Position numbers and translations under genes: made by a program
Notes under the pieces: generated by a model
Seen by the model: the letters and a program-made list of their open reading frames with translations, nothing else
Told to the model about the DNA's origin: nothing
Databases searched by the model: none
In this document: positions 6,787-15,113 of the stretch, in pieces
How positions within the stretch are numbered: the first letter of the stretch is position 1
Layout: each line of letters starts with the position of its first letter
From: Jiangella gansuensis DSM 44835
Lineage (GTDB): Bacteria; Actinomycetota; Actinomycetes; Jiangellales; Jiangellaceae
Length of the DNA stretch: 64,000 bases
Reading direction: 5' to 3'
NCBI RefSeq assembly: GCF_000515395.1
Contig: NZ_KI911782.1
Coordinates: 1,651,090-1,715,089, forward strand

Positions 6787-8043
6787 ATGAAGACACGTCA
6801 CGTCACCACCATCAGCGCACTGGCCGTGGCCGGGCTGGTCCTGACCGCCTGCGGCGACGCCGAGTCGTCGGGAGACGCCGCGAGCGCGCCGTCCGGCGAG
6901 CCGTCGGCCGCCCCGTCGGAGTGGCCGAACCAGGCTGAGGAAGTCACCACCGCGCAGTCACGGCTGGTCGCCACCTACGACGGCGGTCTGCTCGTGCTCG
7001 ACGGCCAGTCGCTCGAGGTCCTGGAGACCATCGAGCTGGACGGGTTCCTCCGGGTCAACCCGGCGGGCGACGGCCGGCACGTCATCGTCTCGACCGACCA
7101 GGCGTTCCAGGTGCTCGACACCGGTGCGTGGAGCGTCCCCCACGGCGACCACGCCCACCACTATGTCGGCGAGCCCGCTCTCACCGACATCGCCTTCGAC
7201 ACCGACCATCCCGGCCATGTCGTCCGGCACGCCGGCTCGACAGTGCTGTTCAGTGACGGCACCGGCCAGGTGGAGATCTTCCCGTCCGGCGACCTCGCCG
7301 ACGGCCAGCCGGAAACCGAGATCATCATGGCCGACCAGCCGCACCACGGTGTCGCGGTGCGCCTCGCCGACGACGAGCTCCTGATCACCCTCGGAGACGA
7401 GGAGACTCGCACCGGTGCCAAGGTCCTCGACGCCGACGGCACCGAGATCGCCCGCAGCGAGGAATGCCCCGGCGTCCACGGCGAGGCGATGGCCGCCGGC
7501 GAGACCGTCGTCGTCGGCTGTGAGGACGGCGTGCTCGTCTACAGCGACGGCGCCTTCACCAAGATCGCCAGCCCGGACCCGTACGGCCGGATCGGCAACC
7601 AGGCCGGATCCGAGGAGTCCACCGTCGTGCTGGGCGACTACAAGGTCGACCCCGACACCGAGTTGGAACGCCCGGAGCGGGTCTCGCTCATCGACACGGC
7701 GACGAACACCCTGCAGCTGGTCGACCTCGGGGTCAGCTACACCTTCCGCTCCCTCGCCCGCGGTCCGGCGGGCGAAGCGCTGGTGCTCGGCACCGACGGC
7801 GCCATCCACGTCATCGACCCGGCGACGGGGCAGGTCGCGACCACCATCCCGGTGATCGGCGCATGGACCGAGCCGGAGGACTGGCAGTTGCCACGCCCGA
7901 CTCTCGTCGTCGACGGAGGCACCGCGTACGTGACCGACCCGGCGGCCGGTGAGATCCACGCCGTGGATCTGGCCGCCGGCAGCGTCGTGACCAGCGCCAG
8001 CCTGCCCGAGACACCGAACGAGCTCGCTGCGGCGAACGGGTAG
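6787..8043 (+). CDS. aztD: zinc metallochaperone AztD-like lipoprotein
   Basis: 418 residues. The signal peptide ends in the lipobox LTAC (Cys at about residue 22), so it is an exported lipoprotein. Past a Ser/Pro-rich linker comes a beta-propeller: YDGGLLVLDGQSLEVLETIELDG, NPAGDGRHVIVST, then HGDHAHHY near residue 119, the His-rich site typical of AztD. AztD binds zinc and hands it to the solute-binding protein AztC of a zinc ABC importer. No aztABC genes are in the window, so the partner importer is elsewhere. The Zur-like palindrome 16 bp upstream supports a zinc role. Gene name is by family resemblance. Confidence 0.7.
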   Translation: MKTRHVTTISALAVAGLVLTACGDAESSGDAASAPSGEPSAAPSEWPNQAEEVTTAQSRLVATYDGGLLVLDGQSLEVLETIELDGFLRVNPAGDGRHVIVSTDQAFQVLDTGAWSVPHGDHAHHYVGEPALTDIAFDTDHPGHVVRHAGSTVLFSDGTGQVEIFPSGDLADGQPETEIIMADQPHHGVAVRLADDELLITLGDEETRTGAKVLDADGTEIARSEECPGVHGEAMAAGETVVVGCEDGVLVYSDGAFTKIASPDPYGRIGNQAGSEESTVVLGDYKVDPDTELERPERVSLIDTATNTLQLVDLGVSYTFRSLARGPAGEALVLGTDGAIHVIDPATGQVATTIPVIGAWTEPEDWQLPRPTLVVDGGTAYVTDPAAGEIHAVDLAAGSVVTSASLPETPNELAAANG

Positions 8044-8055
8044 CATCCTGCCTCG

Positions 8056-8709
8056 ATGAGCACCCCACCCCTGCCGCCGGCCCCGCCGCCGGTGCCCCCG
8101 CCGCCACCACCCACGGCGCCCGCCGAACGCCGTCGTCGGTGGGTATGGCCCCTGGTCGCCGTGCTGGCGCTGGTGGCGGGGGCCGGCGGCGGACTGGGCC
8201 TGGCCACAGTACTCGACGACGATGTCGATCCGTCCGCCGCCGCCGAGTCCGGTGAGGTCGCGGAACTGCGTGACGAGCTCGAGGCCGTCCGCGAGGAGCT
8301 CGGCCAGGTGCGGGGCCAGCGCGACGACCTCAAGCACCGCCTCGACGAAGCCCGGGCCGCGCTCGCGGAGACGGAGACCTCGGCTGAGACGCCGGCTGAG
8401 CCGCCAGCGGACGCCACGCCGCTCGACGGCTCGTTCACCGCAGGGGAGTTCACCTTCACCGAGGTCGAGGTGCGCGAGGACGTCGTCGGCGACTTCGAGG
8501 TCGGTGCCCAGGTCGCCAACGACGGCGACGCGACCGTGTCATACGTCTCGTGGACGGCGACGGTGCTGTTGGCCGGCGAACCGGTGTCCACGCTGACCGC
8601 CTCGGCCATCGAGCTCGCCGCCGGCGACACCGTCGAGGTCACGTTCATCGGCTACGACGAGTTCGGGGAGTGGGACTCCGTCGAGTTCCAGGTCGACCCG
8701 ACCTTGTGA
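8056..8709 (+). CDS. single-pass membrane protein with coiled coil and FxLYD-like C-terminal domain
   Basis: 217 residues. A poly-Pro N terminus (residues 3-22) is followed by a membrane helix VWPLVAVLALVAGAGGGLGLA, then a predicted coiled coil (ELRDELEAVREELGQVRGQRDDLKHRLDEARAALAE is heptad-patterned), a Glu/Pro/Ala linker and a beta domain with FEVGAQVANDGDATVSYVSW and GDTVEVTFIGYDEF. The last part resembles FxLYD-type immunoglobulin-like domains on the outer face of the membrane. Function unknown. It follows the AztD-like gene by 12 bp on the same strand and could share its transcript, though nothing in it suggests metal handling. Confidence 0.6.
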   Translation: MSTPPLPPAPPPVPPPPPPTAPAERRRRWVWPLVAVLALVAGAGGGLGLATVLDDDVDPSAAAESGEVAELRDELEAVREELGQVRGQRDDLKHRLDEARAALAETETSAETPAEPPADATPLDGSFTAGEFTFTEVEVREDVVGDFEVGAQVANDGDATVSYVSWTATVLLAGEPVSTLTASAIELAAGDTVEVTFIGYDEFGEWDSVEFQVDPTL

Positions 8710-8777
8710 CCTGACGCGTCCGGCCCCGGCCGTTGGCACACTCGTCGCCTGGCCGTCGCGACGTCGTCATCGACTGG

Positions 8778-8797
8778 TTGTCACGCCGCCGTGACAA
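8778..8797. promoter_or_regulatory. 8-bp inverted repeat before the phosphodiesterase-like gene
   Basis: TTGTCACG (8778-8785) and CGTGACAA (8790-8797) form a perfect dyad with a 4-nt CCGC centre. It ends 8 bp before ATG 8806, where an operator or a leader hairpin would affect expression. Confidence 0.4.
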
Positions 8798-8805
8798 TGT
8801 CCGGC

Positions 8806-9651
8806 ATGAGCGATCGATCCCGCTTCCGGCGAATGATCACCCGACTCCTGGCGCTGCCGGCCGCGGCGGCCCTCGGCATCGCGGCGGCGGCCACCGCCTC
8901 CGCCATCGGCGAGCCGCTCGACCCGGCCCACGCCCACAACGACTACGAGCACGAGCGGCCCCTGCTCGACGCGCTCGACCACGGGTTCACCAGCGTCGAA
9001 GCCGACGTCTGGCTGGTGAACGGCGAGCTGCTGGTGGCACACGACGCCTGGGAGGTCCAGCCCGGCCGCACCCTCGAGTCGCTCTACCTGGACCCGCTGC
9101 GCGACCTCGTCCACGCCAACGGCGGCTCGGTGTACCCGGGATGGGACGGATCGCTGCAACTGCTCATCGACATCAAGAACACCGGCGAGGCCACCTACGC
9201 CGAGATCGACGCGACCCTGCGCCGCTACCAGGACATGATGACCCGGTACGTCGGTGGCCGCGTGCGGCCCGGTGCCGTGACCGCCGTCATCAGCGGTGAC
9301 CGGCCGCTCGCCGCGATGCAGGCGCAGCGGCTGCGCTTCGCCGGCTACGACGGCCGGCTCGGCGACCTCGACAGCGGACTGTCGGCCGGCCTCATGCCGC
9401 TGGTCAGCGACAACTGGGGCAACCACTTCACCTGGCGCGGCGACGGCCCGATGCCGGCCGCGGAACGAGCGAAGCTGGCCGACATCGTCCAGCGGGCGCA
9501 TGCCGCCGGCTACCGCATCCGCTTCTGGGCGACGCCCGACGAACCCGGACCGGCGCGCGACGCGATCTGGAGCGAACTGCTGGCCGCCGGCGTAGACCAC
9601 CTCAACACCGACGACCTCGCCGGACTGCGTGACTTCCTGGCCGGCCGCTGA
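8806..9651 (+). CDS. secreted PI-PLC/glycerophosphodiester phosphodiesterase-like protein
   Basis: About 281 residues. A signal peptide (RFRRMITRLLALPAAAALGI, cleavage after ATASA) precedes AHAHNDYEHERPLLDALDHGF, the N-terminal metal/catalytic region of the PI-PLC-like TIM barrel superfamily, close to fungal Aim6-type and GDPD proteins. Later blocks are VEADVWLVNGELLVAHD (metal ligands E, D and catalytic His), LLIDIKN, VTAVISGDRP and YRIRFWATPDEPGPARDAIW. It should hydrolyse a phosphodiester of a phospholipid head group or similar outside the cell; substrate is not known. ATG 8806 is preferred over ATG 8797, which falls inside the palindrome. Confidence 0.72.
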   Translation: MSDRSRFRRMITRLLALPAAAALGIAAAATASAIGEPLDPAHAHNDYEHERPLLDALDHGFTSVEADVWLVNGELLVAHDAWEVQPGRTLESLYLDPLRDLVHANGGSVYPGWDGSLQLLIDIKNTGEATYAEIDATLRRYQDMMTRYVGGRVRPGAVTAVISGDRPLAAMQAQRLRFAGYDGRLGDLDSGLSAGLMPLVSDNWGNHFTWRGDGPMPAAERAKLADIVQRAHAAGYRIRFWATPDEPGPARDAIWSELLAAGVDHLNTDDLAGLRDFLAGR

Positions 9652-9674
9652 CCGGCTCCCCGGTGACGCGTGGT

Positions 9675-10265
9675 CTAGGCAGCGGCGCGGCGGGCGCGGA
9701 TCTCGACCGACGGACCCAGGCGGTGGACCTCGACGGCGGTCAACGCCGGCTCCGCGGCGAGCGTCGCCGCGACCCGCTCACCCACGTCGGACCGCGCGCC
9801 GTCGCCGTCGTCGCCGGCCGGGTGGCTCGTGACGGCGCCGTGAGCGGCCCGTCCTCCGTAGCCGTAGAACAGGTGCAGCCGCCCGCCGGGTACCCGGAGC
9901 AGCGCGGCGAGCGCGGCGACGTTGGCTCGGGCCGGATGAGTCCAGAACACATTGACGTTGCTGGCCAGGACGACGTCGAATGATGCGGCCGGAAAGTGAG
10001 CGGCGCCGGGTTCGATGGCCGCGAGGTCCTGCCGCAGGACCGTGACCCGGCCGGCGCCGACGAGGTCCCGGTTGCGCTCGGCGGTGCGCCTCACCCCGGT
10101 CGCGGATCGATCGACGACGGTGACATGCCCGCCGCCGGTCAGGAGCCGGGCGATCGCGGCGGCGGCGACGCCTGGTGCACCGCCGAGTTCGAGGACGCGT
10201 TCAGTGCCCGCCAGCCCCAGCCGTGGGACGAGCCGGGCAATGTGTGGCGGCGTCGGGTCGCTCAT
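9675..10265 (-). CDS. class I SAM-dependent methyltransferase
   Basis: 196 residues. Motif I VLELGGAPGVAAAAIA lies at residues 24-39, with motif post-I VTVVDRS and motif IV FDVVLASNVNVFW following in order, as in Rossmann-fold methyltransferases of the Methyltransf_25 type. The Cys-less short protein is predicted cytosolic. Acceptor unknown. Start ATG 10265 (MSDPTPPHIARLVPRLG) is chosen because the conserved fold begins here; the frame stays open to 10352. It is divergent from a hypothetical membrane protein gene at 10456. Confidence 0.72.
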   Translation of the reverse strand: MSDPTPPHIARLVPRLGLAGTERVLELGGAPGVAAAAIARLLTGGGHVTVVDRSATGVRRTAERNRDLVGAGRVTVLRQDLAAIEPGAAHFPAASFDVVLASNVNVFWTHPARANVAALAALLRVPGGRLHLFYGYGGRAAHGAVTSHPAGDDGDGARSDVGERVAATLAAEPALTAVEVHRLGPSVEIRARRAAA

Positions 10266-10439
10266 GGGAACGAGTGTGCCGCCCTGTTCCTGACAAGCCG
10301 CGTCAGTGACACGGGCCGGCACCGACCGGGATTGCCCATCTGTGGTCGTCATGCATAGAGTGGCTCGGCTCGGTCATGATCAACCTGGGACAGTGGAACT
10401 GTTCGCTCGCCGTCCCGGTAGTCGTGGCCGCCGAACTTT

Positions 10440-10458
10440 CACGGGAGGGGAACCCGTG
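10440..10458 (+). promoter_or_regulatory. hairpin that encloses the ribosome binding site and start codon
   Basis: CACGGG, loop AGGGGAA, CCCGTG. The loop holds the Shine-Dalgarno purines and the right arm contains GTG 10456, the start of the downstream gene. In RNA this would partly hide the start. Confidence 0.35.
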
Positions 10459-11052
10459 TCCGCAGCACAGCCCGACAGCGCCCGCTCCGGCCCGTTCGCC
10501 TGGTCGACCTTGGGCGGCGCCAGTCCGGGCTACCTCGTCGCCAGCTATGACGAGAACGGCCCGGTCATCGATGTCGTGCTCCTCGACGACGACGCCCCGG
10601 TGCGCTCGGTCGCTCTCCGCGCCGACGAGGCGTCACGGCTGGCTGATCAGCTGCGCGAGCTCGCCGGCATCCCGGGACAGCAGACATCCTGGACGCTGCC
10701 GGACGTGGGCCGCGACGTCGAGGCGCTGGACGGAGCAGTGCGGACGTGGGAGGCCACCCGTCGCTCCCGAGCCGCGCATCCCGGCGCCCTCGAGGCGCCG
10801 GGAGCGGAAGAGGACGCCATGGCCGGCCTCGTCGCGCTCGAACAGGTCGACGCCCTGATCCGCCGCCTCTTCGACGTCCGCGACTCCCTGGCCGCCGACC
10901 TCGCCCGCGAGTCCGTCGTGGTCGACCAGCCGGCCAGCGCGGAACCAGCGGAGCGCAAACTCACCACGATGGGCGGACTCCTGCTCGCGGCCGGAATCGC
11001 CGCGCTGTTCTGGCTGGTCATCGGCCTCGTGGTGTGGATACTGCTGAGATGA
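10456..11052 (+). CDS. tail-anchored hypothetical protein
   Basis: 198 residues, not recognised. Most of the protein is soluble and acidic: a small beta-rich N-terminal part (PGYLVASYDENGPVIDVVLLDDDAPVRSVAL) followed by helices (MAGLVALEQVDALIRRLFDVRDSLAADLARE). A single C-terminal membrane helix, GGLLLAAGIAALFWLVIGLVVWILL, ends the chain, so it should be anchored by its tail. GTG 10456 follows GGGAGGGG by 5 bases. The next gene overlaps its stop by four bases (ATGA), so the two form an operon. The frame stays open to 10306 but without a plausible start signal. Confidence 0.55.
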   Translation: MSAAQPDSARSGPFAWSTLGGASPGYLVASYDENGPVIDVVLLDDDAPVRSVALRADEASRLADQLRELAGIPGQQTSWTLPDVGRDVEALDGAVRTWEATRRSRAAHPGALEAPGAEEDAMAGLVALEQVDALIRRLFDVRDSLAADLARESVVVDQPASAEPAERKLTTMGGLLLAAGIAALFWLVIGLVVWILLR

Positions 11053-11402
11053 CATCGTCGCGGCTGGAGTCCGTGCGCGACTACCTGTGGGTACCGGTGC
11101 CCATCCTGGCGTTCCCGGCCGCGGCGCTCTACCTGTTCCTCGCCCTCCTTCACCTCGCCTTCGGCGGCGAGCTCAAGGAAGAATGCATCTACTTCGGGGC
11201 ACCCAGCGGTGCCCACTTCGTCCGGATGCGTGAGAGCATCCTCCCGCTCGAACGGACCTGCGTGTTCGCCGACGGCAGCACCCAGGAGTCGGTGCCGGAC
11301 TGGCTCAACCCGGTCGTTTTCGGGGCGGTCGCTGTGGCGGCGCTCTGCTTCATGACCGCCGTCCTCCTGAGCCGCCACCTCAACCGTCGAGCCACCGGCT
11401 GA
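11049..11402 (+). CDS. small two-helix membrane protein
   Basis: 117 residues, unrecognised. Two membrane helices (VPVPILAFPAAALYLFLALLHLAF and VVFGAVAVAALCFMTAVLLS) flank an extracytoplasmic loop of about 50 residues with two cysteines (ECIYFGAPS and ERTCVFADG) that could form a disulfide. Its ATG overlaps the stop of the tail-anchored protein gene, implying co-translation and perhaps a shared membrane complex. Confidence 0.55.
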   Translation: MTSSRLESVRDYLWVPVPILAFPAAALYLFLALLHLAFGGELKEECIYFGAPSGAHFVRMRESILPLERTCVFADGSTQESVPDWLNPVVFGAVAVAALCFMTAVLLSRHLNRRATG

Positions 11403-11547
11403 CCAGCGCAAACACGCGGACGCCGGTTTGCCGGCGACGTTGAGTGGCGGTCCCAGCTTGCTGCTCTGTTTCATCCTCGGGCTGAACGTGCCATACCAGC
11501 AGGCTCGGTTGCGCCTCATCGCGGATGCGCGGGACGGCGTGCCCTGA
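11401..11547 (+). other. start-less coding-like fragment
   Basis: The stretch has lower GC than its surroundings and reads without stops as a protein-like tail ending in TGA at 11545-11547: HADAGLPATLSGGPS, then LGLNVPYQQARLRLIADAR. No start codon or ribosome binding site precedes it; the frame simply begins at the end of the previous gene. It looks like the 3' end of a foreign or decayed gene, or a conserved antisense sequence. Identity is not known. Confidence 0.25.
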
Positions 11548-11569
11548 CACAGGTCTGCGGAACGGTGAC

Positions 11570-11613
11570 GGCGGGTGGTTTGGTGGTGCCAGGGCGCCAC
11601 CAAACCACCCGCC
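11570..11613. repeat. perfect 17-bp inverted repeat
   Basis: GGCGGGTGGTTTGGTGG (11570-11586) is exactly repeated in inverse as CCACCAAACCACCCGCC (11597-11613) around a 10-nt loop. It ends 20 bp before ATG 11634. It could terminate transcription from the upstream operon or form a hairpin in the leader of the downstream gene. Confidence 0.75.
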
Positions 11614-11633
11614 ATCGTCGCTATGGTCCCGGC

Positions 11634-12707
11634 ATGGTTGTCCACCGACTCGATCGTGGTGAGGCTCGGCGCATCGCGGTGCGAGCCCAACTGCTCGATG
11701 CCCGCAGGCCGGAGGGCCTGATGGCGGTCGTGAACCACCTGACGTTCCTGCAGCTGGATCCGACGGCCGCGGTGGCGCCGAGTGCCGACCTCGTCGCATG
11801 GAGCCGCCTGGGCCATCGGTACCAGCCCGCGCATCTGCAGGAGGCGTTGGAGCGCGATCGGTCGTTGTTCGAGTACCTGTGGCGTACCGCCGTCGTCCGG
11901 CCGATGGCGGACCTGGGGCTCTACCTCCAGGACATGGCCGAGTGGCCACCGAAGGGGTCGAGGTCGCACGCGTGGCTGCACGCCAACGCGTCCTTCCGCC
12001 GGCACGTGCTCGACCAGTTGCGCGACGCGGGGCCGCTGCTCTCGCGCGACATCGAGGATCGGGCGGATGTGCCGTGGCCGTCGACCGGCTGGACGAACAA
12101 CCGCAACGTCACCCAGATGCTCGAGTTCCTCGCCGCACGCGGCGACATCGCGGTAGCCGGTCGGCGGGGGCGCCAGCGCACCTGGGACCTGGCCGAGCGC
12201 GTTTACCCGCCGGATGTCGCGACAGTGCCGGCCGCCGAGGCACGACGGGTGCGCGACGAGCGGCGGTTGCGGTCGCTGGGTATCGCCAGGGCGAAACTGG
12301 TCGGTGACGCGGGGGAGCCGGCGGAGGTCGAGGACACCCCCGGTGTCTGGCGGGTCGACCCGGCGGCCCTGGGCCAGGAGTTCACCGGACGGACGGCGTT
12401 GCTGTCGCCGTTCGACCGGCTCATCCACGACCGCGTCCGCGCCCTGGAGCTGTTCGACTTCGAGTACACCCTGGAGATGTACAAACCGAAGGCGAAGCGG
12501 CGCTGGGGCTACTTCGCGCTGCCGGTCCTGCACCACGACCACATGGTCGGCAAGATCGACGCCACGGCTGATCGCAAGAAGTCCGTGCTGCGGGTGGACG
12601 CCATCCACCAGGACGTCCGGTTCACCCGCGAGATCACCAAGGCCGTCACCACCGAACTCGACGCCCTGGCGTCGTGGCTCGGCCTGTCCGCGGTCACCAC
12701 ACCATGA
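11634..12707 (+). CDS. YcaQ-like winged-helix DNA glycosylase family protein (HTH_42)
   Basis: 357 residues. It fits the HTH_42/YcaQ (AlkX-like) family: LTFLQLDPTAAVAPSADLVAWSRLGHRY near residues 38-65, LFEYLWRTAVVRPM, the helix-turn-helix region around RNVTQMLEFLAARGDIAVAGRRG, and LLSPFDRLIHDRVRALELFDFEYTLEMY near 260-285 with the QxD-type LQLD motif. E. coli YcaQ unhooks interstrand DNA crosslinks. Actinobacterial members can protect against self-made azinomycin-type genotoxins. ATG 11634 follows 20 bp after a perfect 17-bp palindrome. It stands alone, without a biosynthetic cluster here, so a general repair role is more likely. Confidence 0.75.
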   Translation: MVVHRLDRGEARRIAVRAQLLDARRPEGLMAVVNHLTFLQLDPTAAVAPSADLVAWSRLGHRYQPAHLQEALERDRSLFEYLWRTAVVRPMADLGLYLQDMAEWPPKGSRSHAWLHANASFRRHVLDQLRDAGPLLSRDIEDRADVPWPSTGWTNNRNVTQMLEFLAARGDIAVAGRRGRQRTWDLAERVYPPDVATVPAAEARRVRDERRLRSLGIARAKLVGDAGEPAEVEDTPGVWRVDPAALGQEFTGRTALLSPFDRLIHDRVRALELFDFEYTLEMYKPKAKRRWGYFALPVLHHDHMVGKIDATADRKKSVLRVDAIHQDVRFTREITKAVTTELDALASWLGLSAVTTP

Positions 12708-12748
12708 AGGTCGTCAGTGGCAGCGGTTCCGAGCACCGCCCCTCACCG

Positions 12749-13900
12749 TCACCGTCGGGAGTTGAGCCGGGCGGCCTGGCGCGTCAAGTGGTCGCGCTCG
12801 GCGAGGTTGGAGGCCTTCCGGGCCGCCGCCGTATACAGCCGCGCCGCCGTCGCCAGGTCGCCGTCGCGCTCGTGCAGGTAGGCAGCCACCGCGGTGTGGC
12901 GGGGCAGTGTGTCGTCCAACGCCGCGAGTGCTGCCAGCCCGGCGCGCGGTCCGTCGGCCTCACCGAGGGCGACCGCTCGGTTGAGCCTGACGACCGGGCT
13001 GTCGGTCAGGCGCGCCAGCTCGTCGTACCACTCGACGATCTGCACCCAGTCCGTCTCTCCGGCGGTGGGCGCGTCAGCGTGGAGCGCCGCGATGGCGGCC
13101 TGGGCCTGGAACTCGCCCAGCCGGTCGCGGGCCAGCGCCGCCTGCAGGATCTCGACGCCCTCGGCGATCGACGTCGTGTCCCACCGGCTGCGGTCCTGGT
13201 CGGCAAGCGGCGCCAGGCTGCCGTCGGCTGCGGTTCGGGCTGCCCTCCGGGCGTGGTGGAGCAGCATCAGGGCGAGCAGCCCTGCCACCTCAGGGTGGTC
13301 GATCGCGCCCGCGAGCTGCCGGGTGAGCCGGATGGCCTCGACGGCGAGGTCGACGTCGCCGGAGTAGCCCTCGTTGAAGACCAGGTAGAGGACGCGCAGC
13401 ACGGTGGCGACGTCGCCGAGCTGGTCGAACCGCACGTCGGAGACGGTGCGCTTGGCACGGCTGATCCGCTGCGCCATGGTGGCCTCGGGCACCAGGTACG
13501 CCTGGGCGATCTGGCGGGTGGTCAGCCCGCCGACGGCGCGCAAGGTGAGCGCGACGGCAGATGACGGCGTCAGCGACGGGTGGGCGCACAGGAAGTAGAG
13601 CTGAAGTGTGTCGTCCACCGCGGGCACGGGCCCGGGCGGCGGCTCCTCGTCGGCGATGTCCTCACGACGGCGGCGGGCGGCCTCCGCGCGGGTCGCGTCG
13701 AGGAACCGGCGCCAGGCCACGGTGATCAGCCAGCCTTTCGGGTCCCGCGGCGGGTCGGCCGGCCAGGCACGGATCGCCTCCACCAACGCGTCCTGCACGG
13801 CGTCCTCGGCCGCCGCGAAGTCTGCTCCGCGGCGGACGAGGACGGTGAGCACGCTCGGGGTGAGGCTCCGGAGCAGGACCTCGTCCACGCGAGGGGTCAC
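12749..13900 (-). CDS. ECF42-type RNA polymerase sigma factor with TPR-like extension
   Basis: 383 residues, twice the size of a simple ECF sigma factor. Sigma2: RRGADFAAAEDAVQDALVEAI and DPKGWLITVAWRRFLDATR in the first 65 residues; sigma4: LTTRQIAQAYLVPEATMAQRISRAKRTV near 140-170. The remaining 200 residues (VLYLVFNEGYSG, AEGVEILQAALARDRLGEFQAQAAIAALHA, LNRAVALGEADGPRAGLAAL) form the helical TPR-like extension (DUF6596 plus repeats) that marks ECF42. Its GTG start overlaps the stop of the DGPF-protein gene by four bases (GTGA), the standard ECF42 context. The family needs no classical anti-sigma factor; the C-terminal part controls activity. Confidence 0.88.
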   Translation of the reverse strand: MTPRVDEVLLRSLTPSVLTVLVRRGADFAAAEDAVQDALVEAIRAWPADPPRDPKGWLITVAWRRFLDATRAEAARRRREDIADEEPPPGPVPAVDDTLQLYFLCAHPSLTPSSAVALTLRAVGGLTTRQIAQAYLVPEATMAQRISRAKRTVSDVRFDQLGDVATVLRVLYLVFNEGYSGDVDLAVEAIRLTRQLAGAIDHPEVAGLLALMLLHHARRAARTAADGSLAPLADQDRSRWDTTSIAEGVEILQAALARDRLGEFQAQAAIAALHADAPTAGETDWVQIVEWYDELARLTDSPVVRLNRAVALGEADGPRAGLAALAALDDTLPRHTAVAAYLHERDGDLATAARLYTAAARKASNLAERDHLTRQAARLNSRR

Positions 13901-14304
13901 TCCGTGATGGCGGGCGGCATGGTCAGGAACGGACGCAGCTCGAGCCACTCGTGGATCGGCTTCCCGCCCGCCCCCGGGGCGGCCGACAGCTCCCCGGCCA
14001 GCTCGACGGCGCGCTCGTAGCTGTCGACGTCGATCACCATCCAGCCGGCGATGAGATCCTTGGTCTCGGCGAACGGGCCGTCGGTGACCGGCGGGCGACC
14101 TTCGCCGTCGTACCGGACGAACGTCCCCTCGGGTGCAACCGCCTGGCCGTCGACGAACTCGCCGGTCTCCTCGAGCCGGGCCGCGAAGTCGTCCATGAAC
14201 TTCATGTGGGCCGAGATCTCCTCCGGCGTCCACTGGTCCATCGGCACGTCGTTGACCGCAGCGGGGGCTCCGCGGTAGTGCTTCAGCAGCAGATACTTGG
14301 CCAT
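13897..14304 (-). CDS. YCII-related DGPF protein, partner of the ECF42 sigma factor
   Basis: 135 residues. MAKYLLLKHYRG starts a ferredoxin-like YCII fold. The motif TDGPFAETKDLIAGWMVI near residue 80 gives the DGPF group its name. ATG 14304 follows GAGGAG by 6 bases. It is the first gene of a two-gene operon with the overlapping sigma factor. DGPF proteins are typically both targets and partners of ECF42 sigma factors; a biochemical role is not established. Confidence 0.88.
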   Translation of the reverse strand: MAKYLLLKHYRGAPAAVNDVPMDQWTPEEISAHMKFMDDFAARLEETGEFVDGQAVAPEGTFVRYDGEGRPPVTDGPFAETKDLIAGWMVIDVDSYERAVELAGELSAAPGAGGKPIHEWLELRPFLTMPPAITE

Positions 14305-14480
14305 GGTGTGCTCCTCGGTGCTGGTGCGACCCATTGTGGTCGCCTTCACACCGGGGACGGAGCCGGCCTCGGGTTCTCGACATCGCCGGCCGAGGTTTTT
14401 TGATTCCCGTCGACGAGACGGGCGAGCCGGCTGGTGTGTCCGGGTCCACGGCCCCGACGTGGTGTAGCAGACTGACGGCG

Positions 14481-15041
14481 ATGGCGGAGATCAAACCCGC
14501 GTTAGACGCGGATGCGGCGCGGTGGTTGCTGCGGCCCGGTGTCGATTGGTGGGATCTCGTTCGGTACGGTCCGCCAGGCTTCGACGTGTACGTGCGCATC
14601 GCCTTCGCCTCCGACGCGGATGCCGACGCGGTAGGAGAAGATCCCGCGCTCCGCGTGGCCCTGGGGACTCTCGCCTCCTTCACCGCCACGCCCGCCCGAG
14701 GGTATGCGGCGATCTGGGAGGGCTGGGGCGGCGAGCCGGTTCCTCGAGCGCCGCGCGTGCCGATTCCCAACCGCACCATGCTGCTGTTCACCGGCCCGGT
14801 CGGAGTGCTCAGAGACGCACCGTCGCTGGCCTGGTACGGCTCCGTGGAAGGCGGTGTGGAACCGCACCTCGTGTGGCCGGAGGACCAGGCCTGGTGCGTG
14901 GCCTGCGAGGTCGACGAGGAGATCGAGTTCACGGTGGGATGCTCCGCGGACGCGTCCCAGGCGCTGGCCGAAGCCCTGCCCGGCGCCGTCCGACAGGTGC
15001 GCTACGGCGACCCGGCACCGTTGTACCGCGACGCTGACTAG
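14481..15041 (+). CDS. hypothetical protein
   Basis: 186 residues, soluble, acidic. ALDADAARWLLRPGVDWWDLVRYGPPGFDVYVRIAF opens the chain. A middle block (NRTMLLFTGPVGVLRDAPSLAWYG) and PHLVWPEDQAWCVACEVDEEIEFTVGCS follow. This arrangement is common in actinobacterial uncharacterised proteins, but no function is known. There is no signal peptide or membrane helix. It is divergent from the DGPF/ECF42 operon with 176 bp between starts, so the promoter region may be shared. Start ATG 14481 fits the onset of the conserved-looking sequence; a TTG at 14334 in frame is unlikely. Confidence 0.55.
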   Translation: MAEIKPALDADAARWLLRPGVDWWDLVRYGPPGFDVYVRIAFASDADADAVGEDPALRVALGTLASFTATPARGYAAIWEGWGGEPVPRAPRVPIPNRTMLLFTGPVGVLRDAPSLAWYGSVEGGVEPHLVWPEDQAWCVACEVDEEIEFTVGCSADASQALAEALPGAVRQVRYGDPAPLYRDAD

Positions 15042-15113
15042 TGCCGTCCGCGCTCATCGGCAGAGCCAGGCGAGCTGAGCCTGTGTGATCGGCCGAGGCC
15101 CTCGTCGTGCTGC

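Noticed and set aside
10647-12608. A 653-codon minus-strand frame across three plus-strand genes
   Set aside because: It spans gene boundaries and a palindrome and shows no conserved domain.
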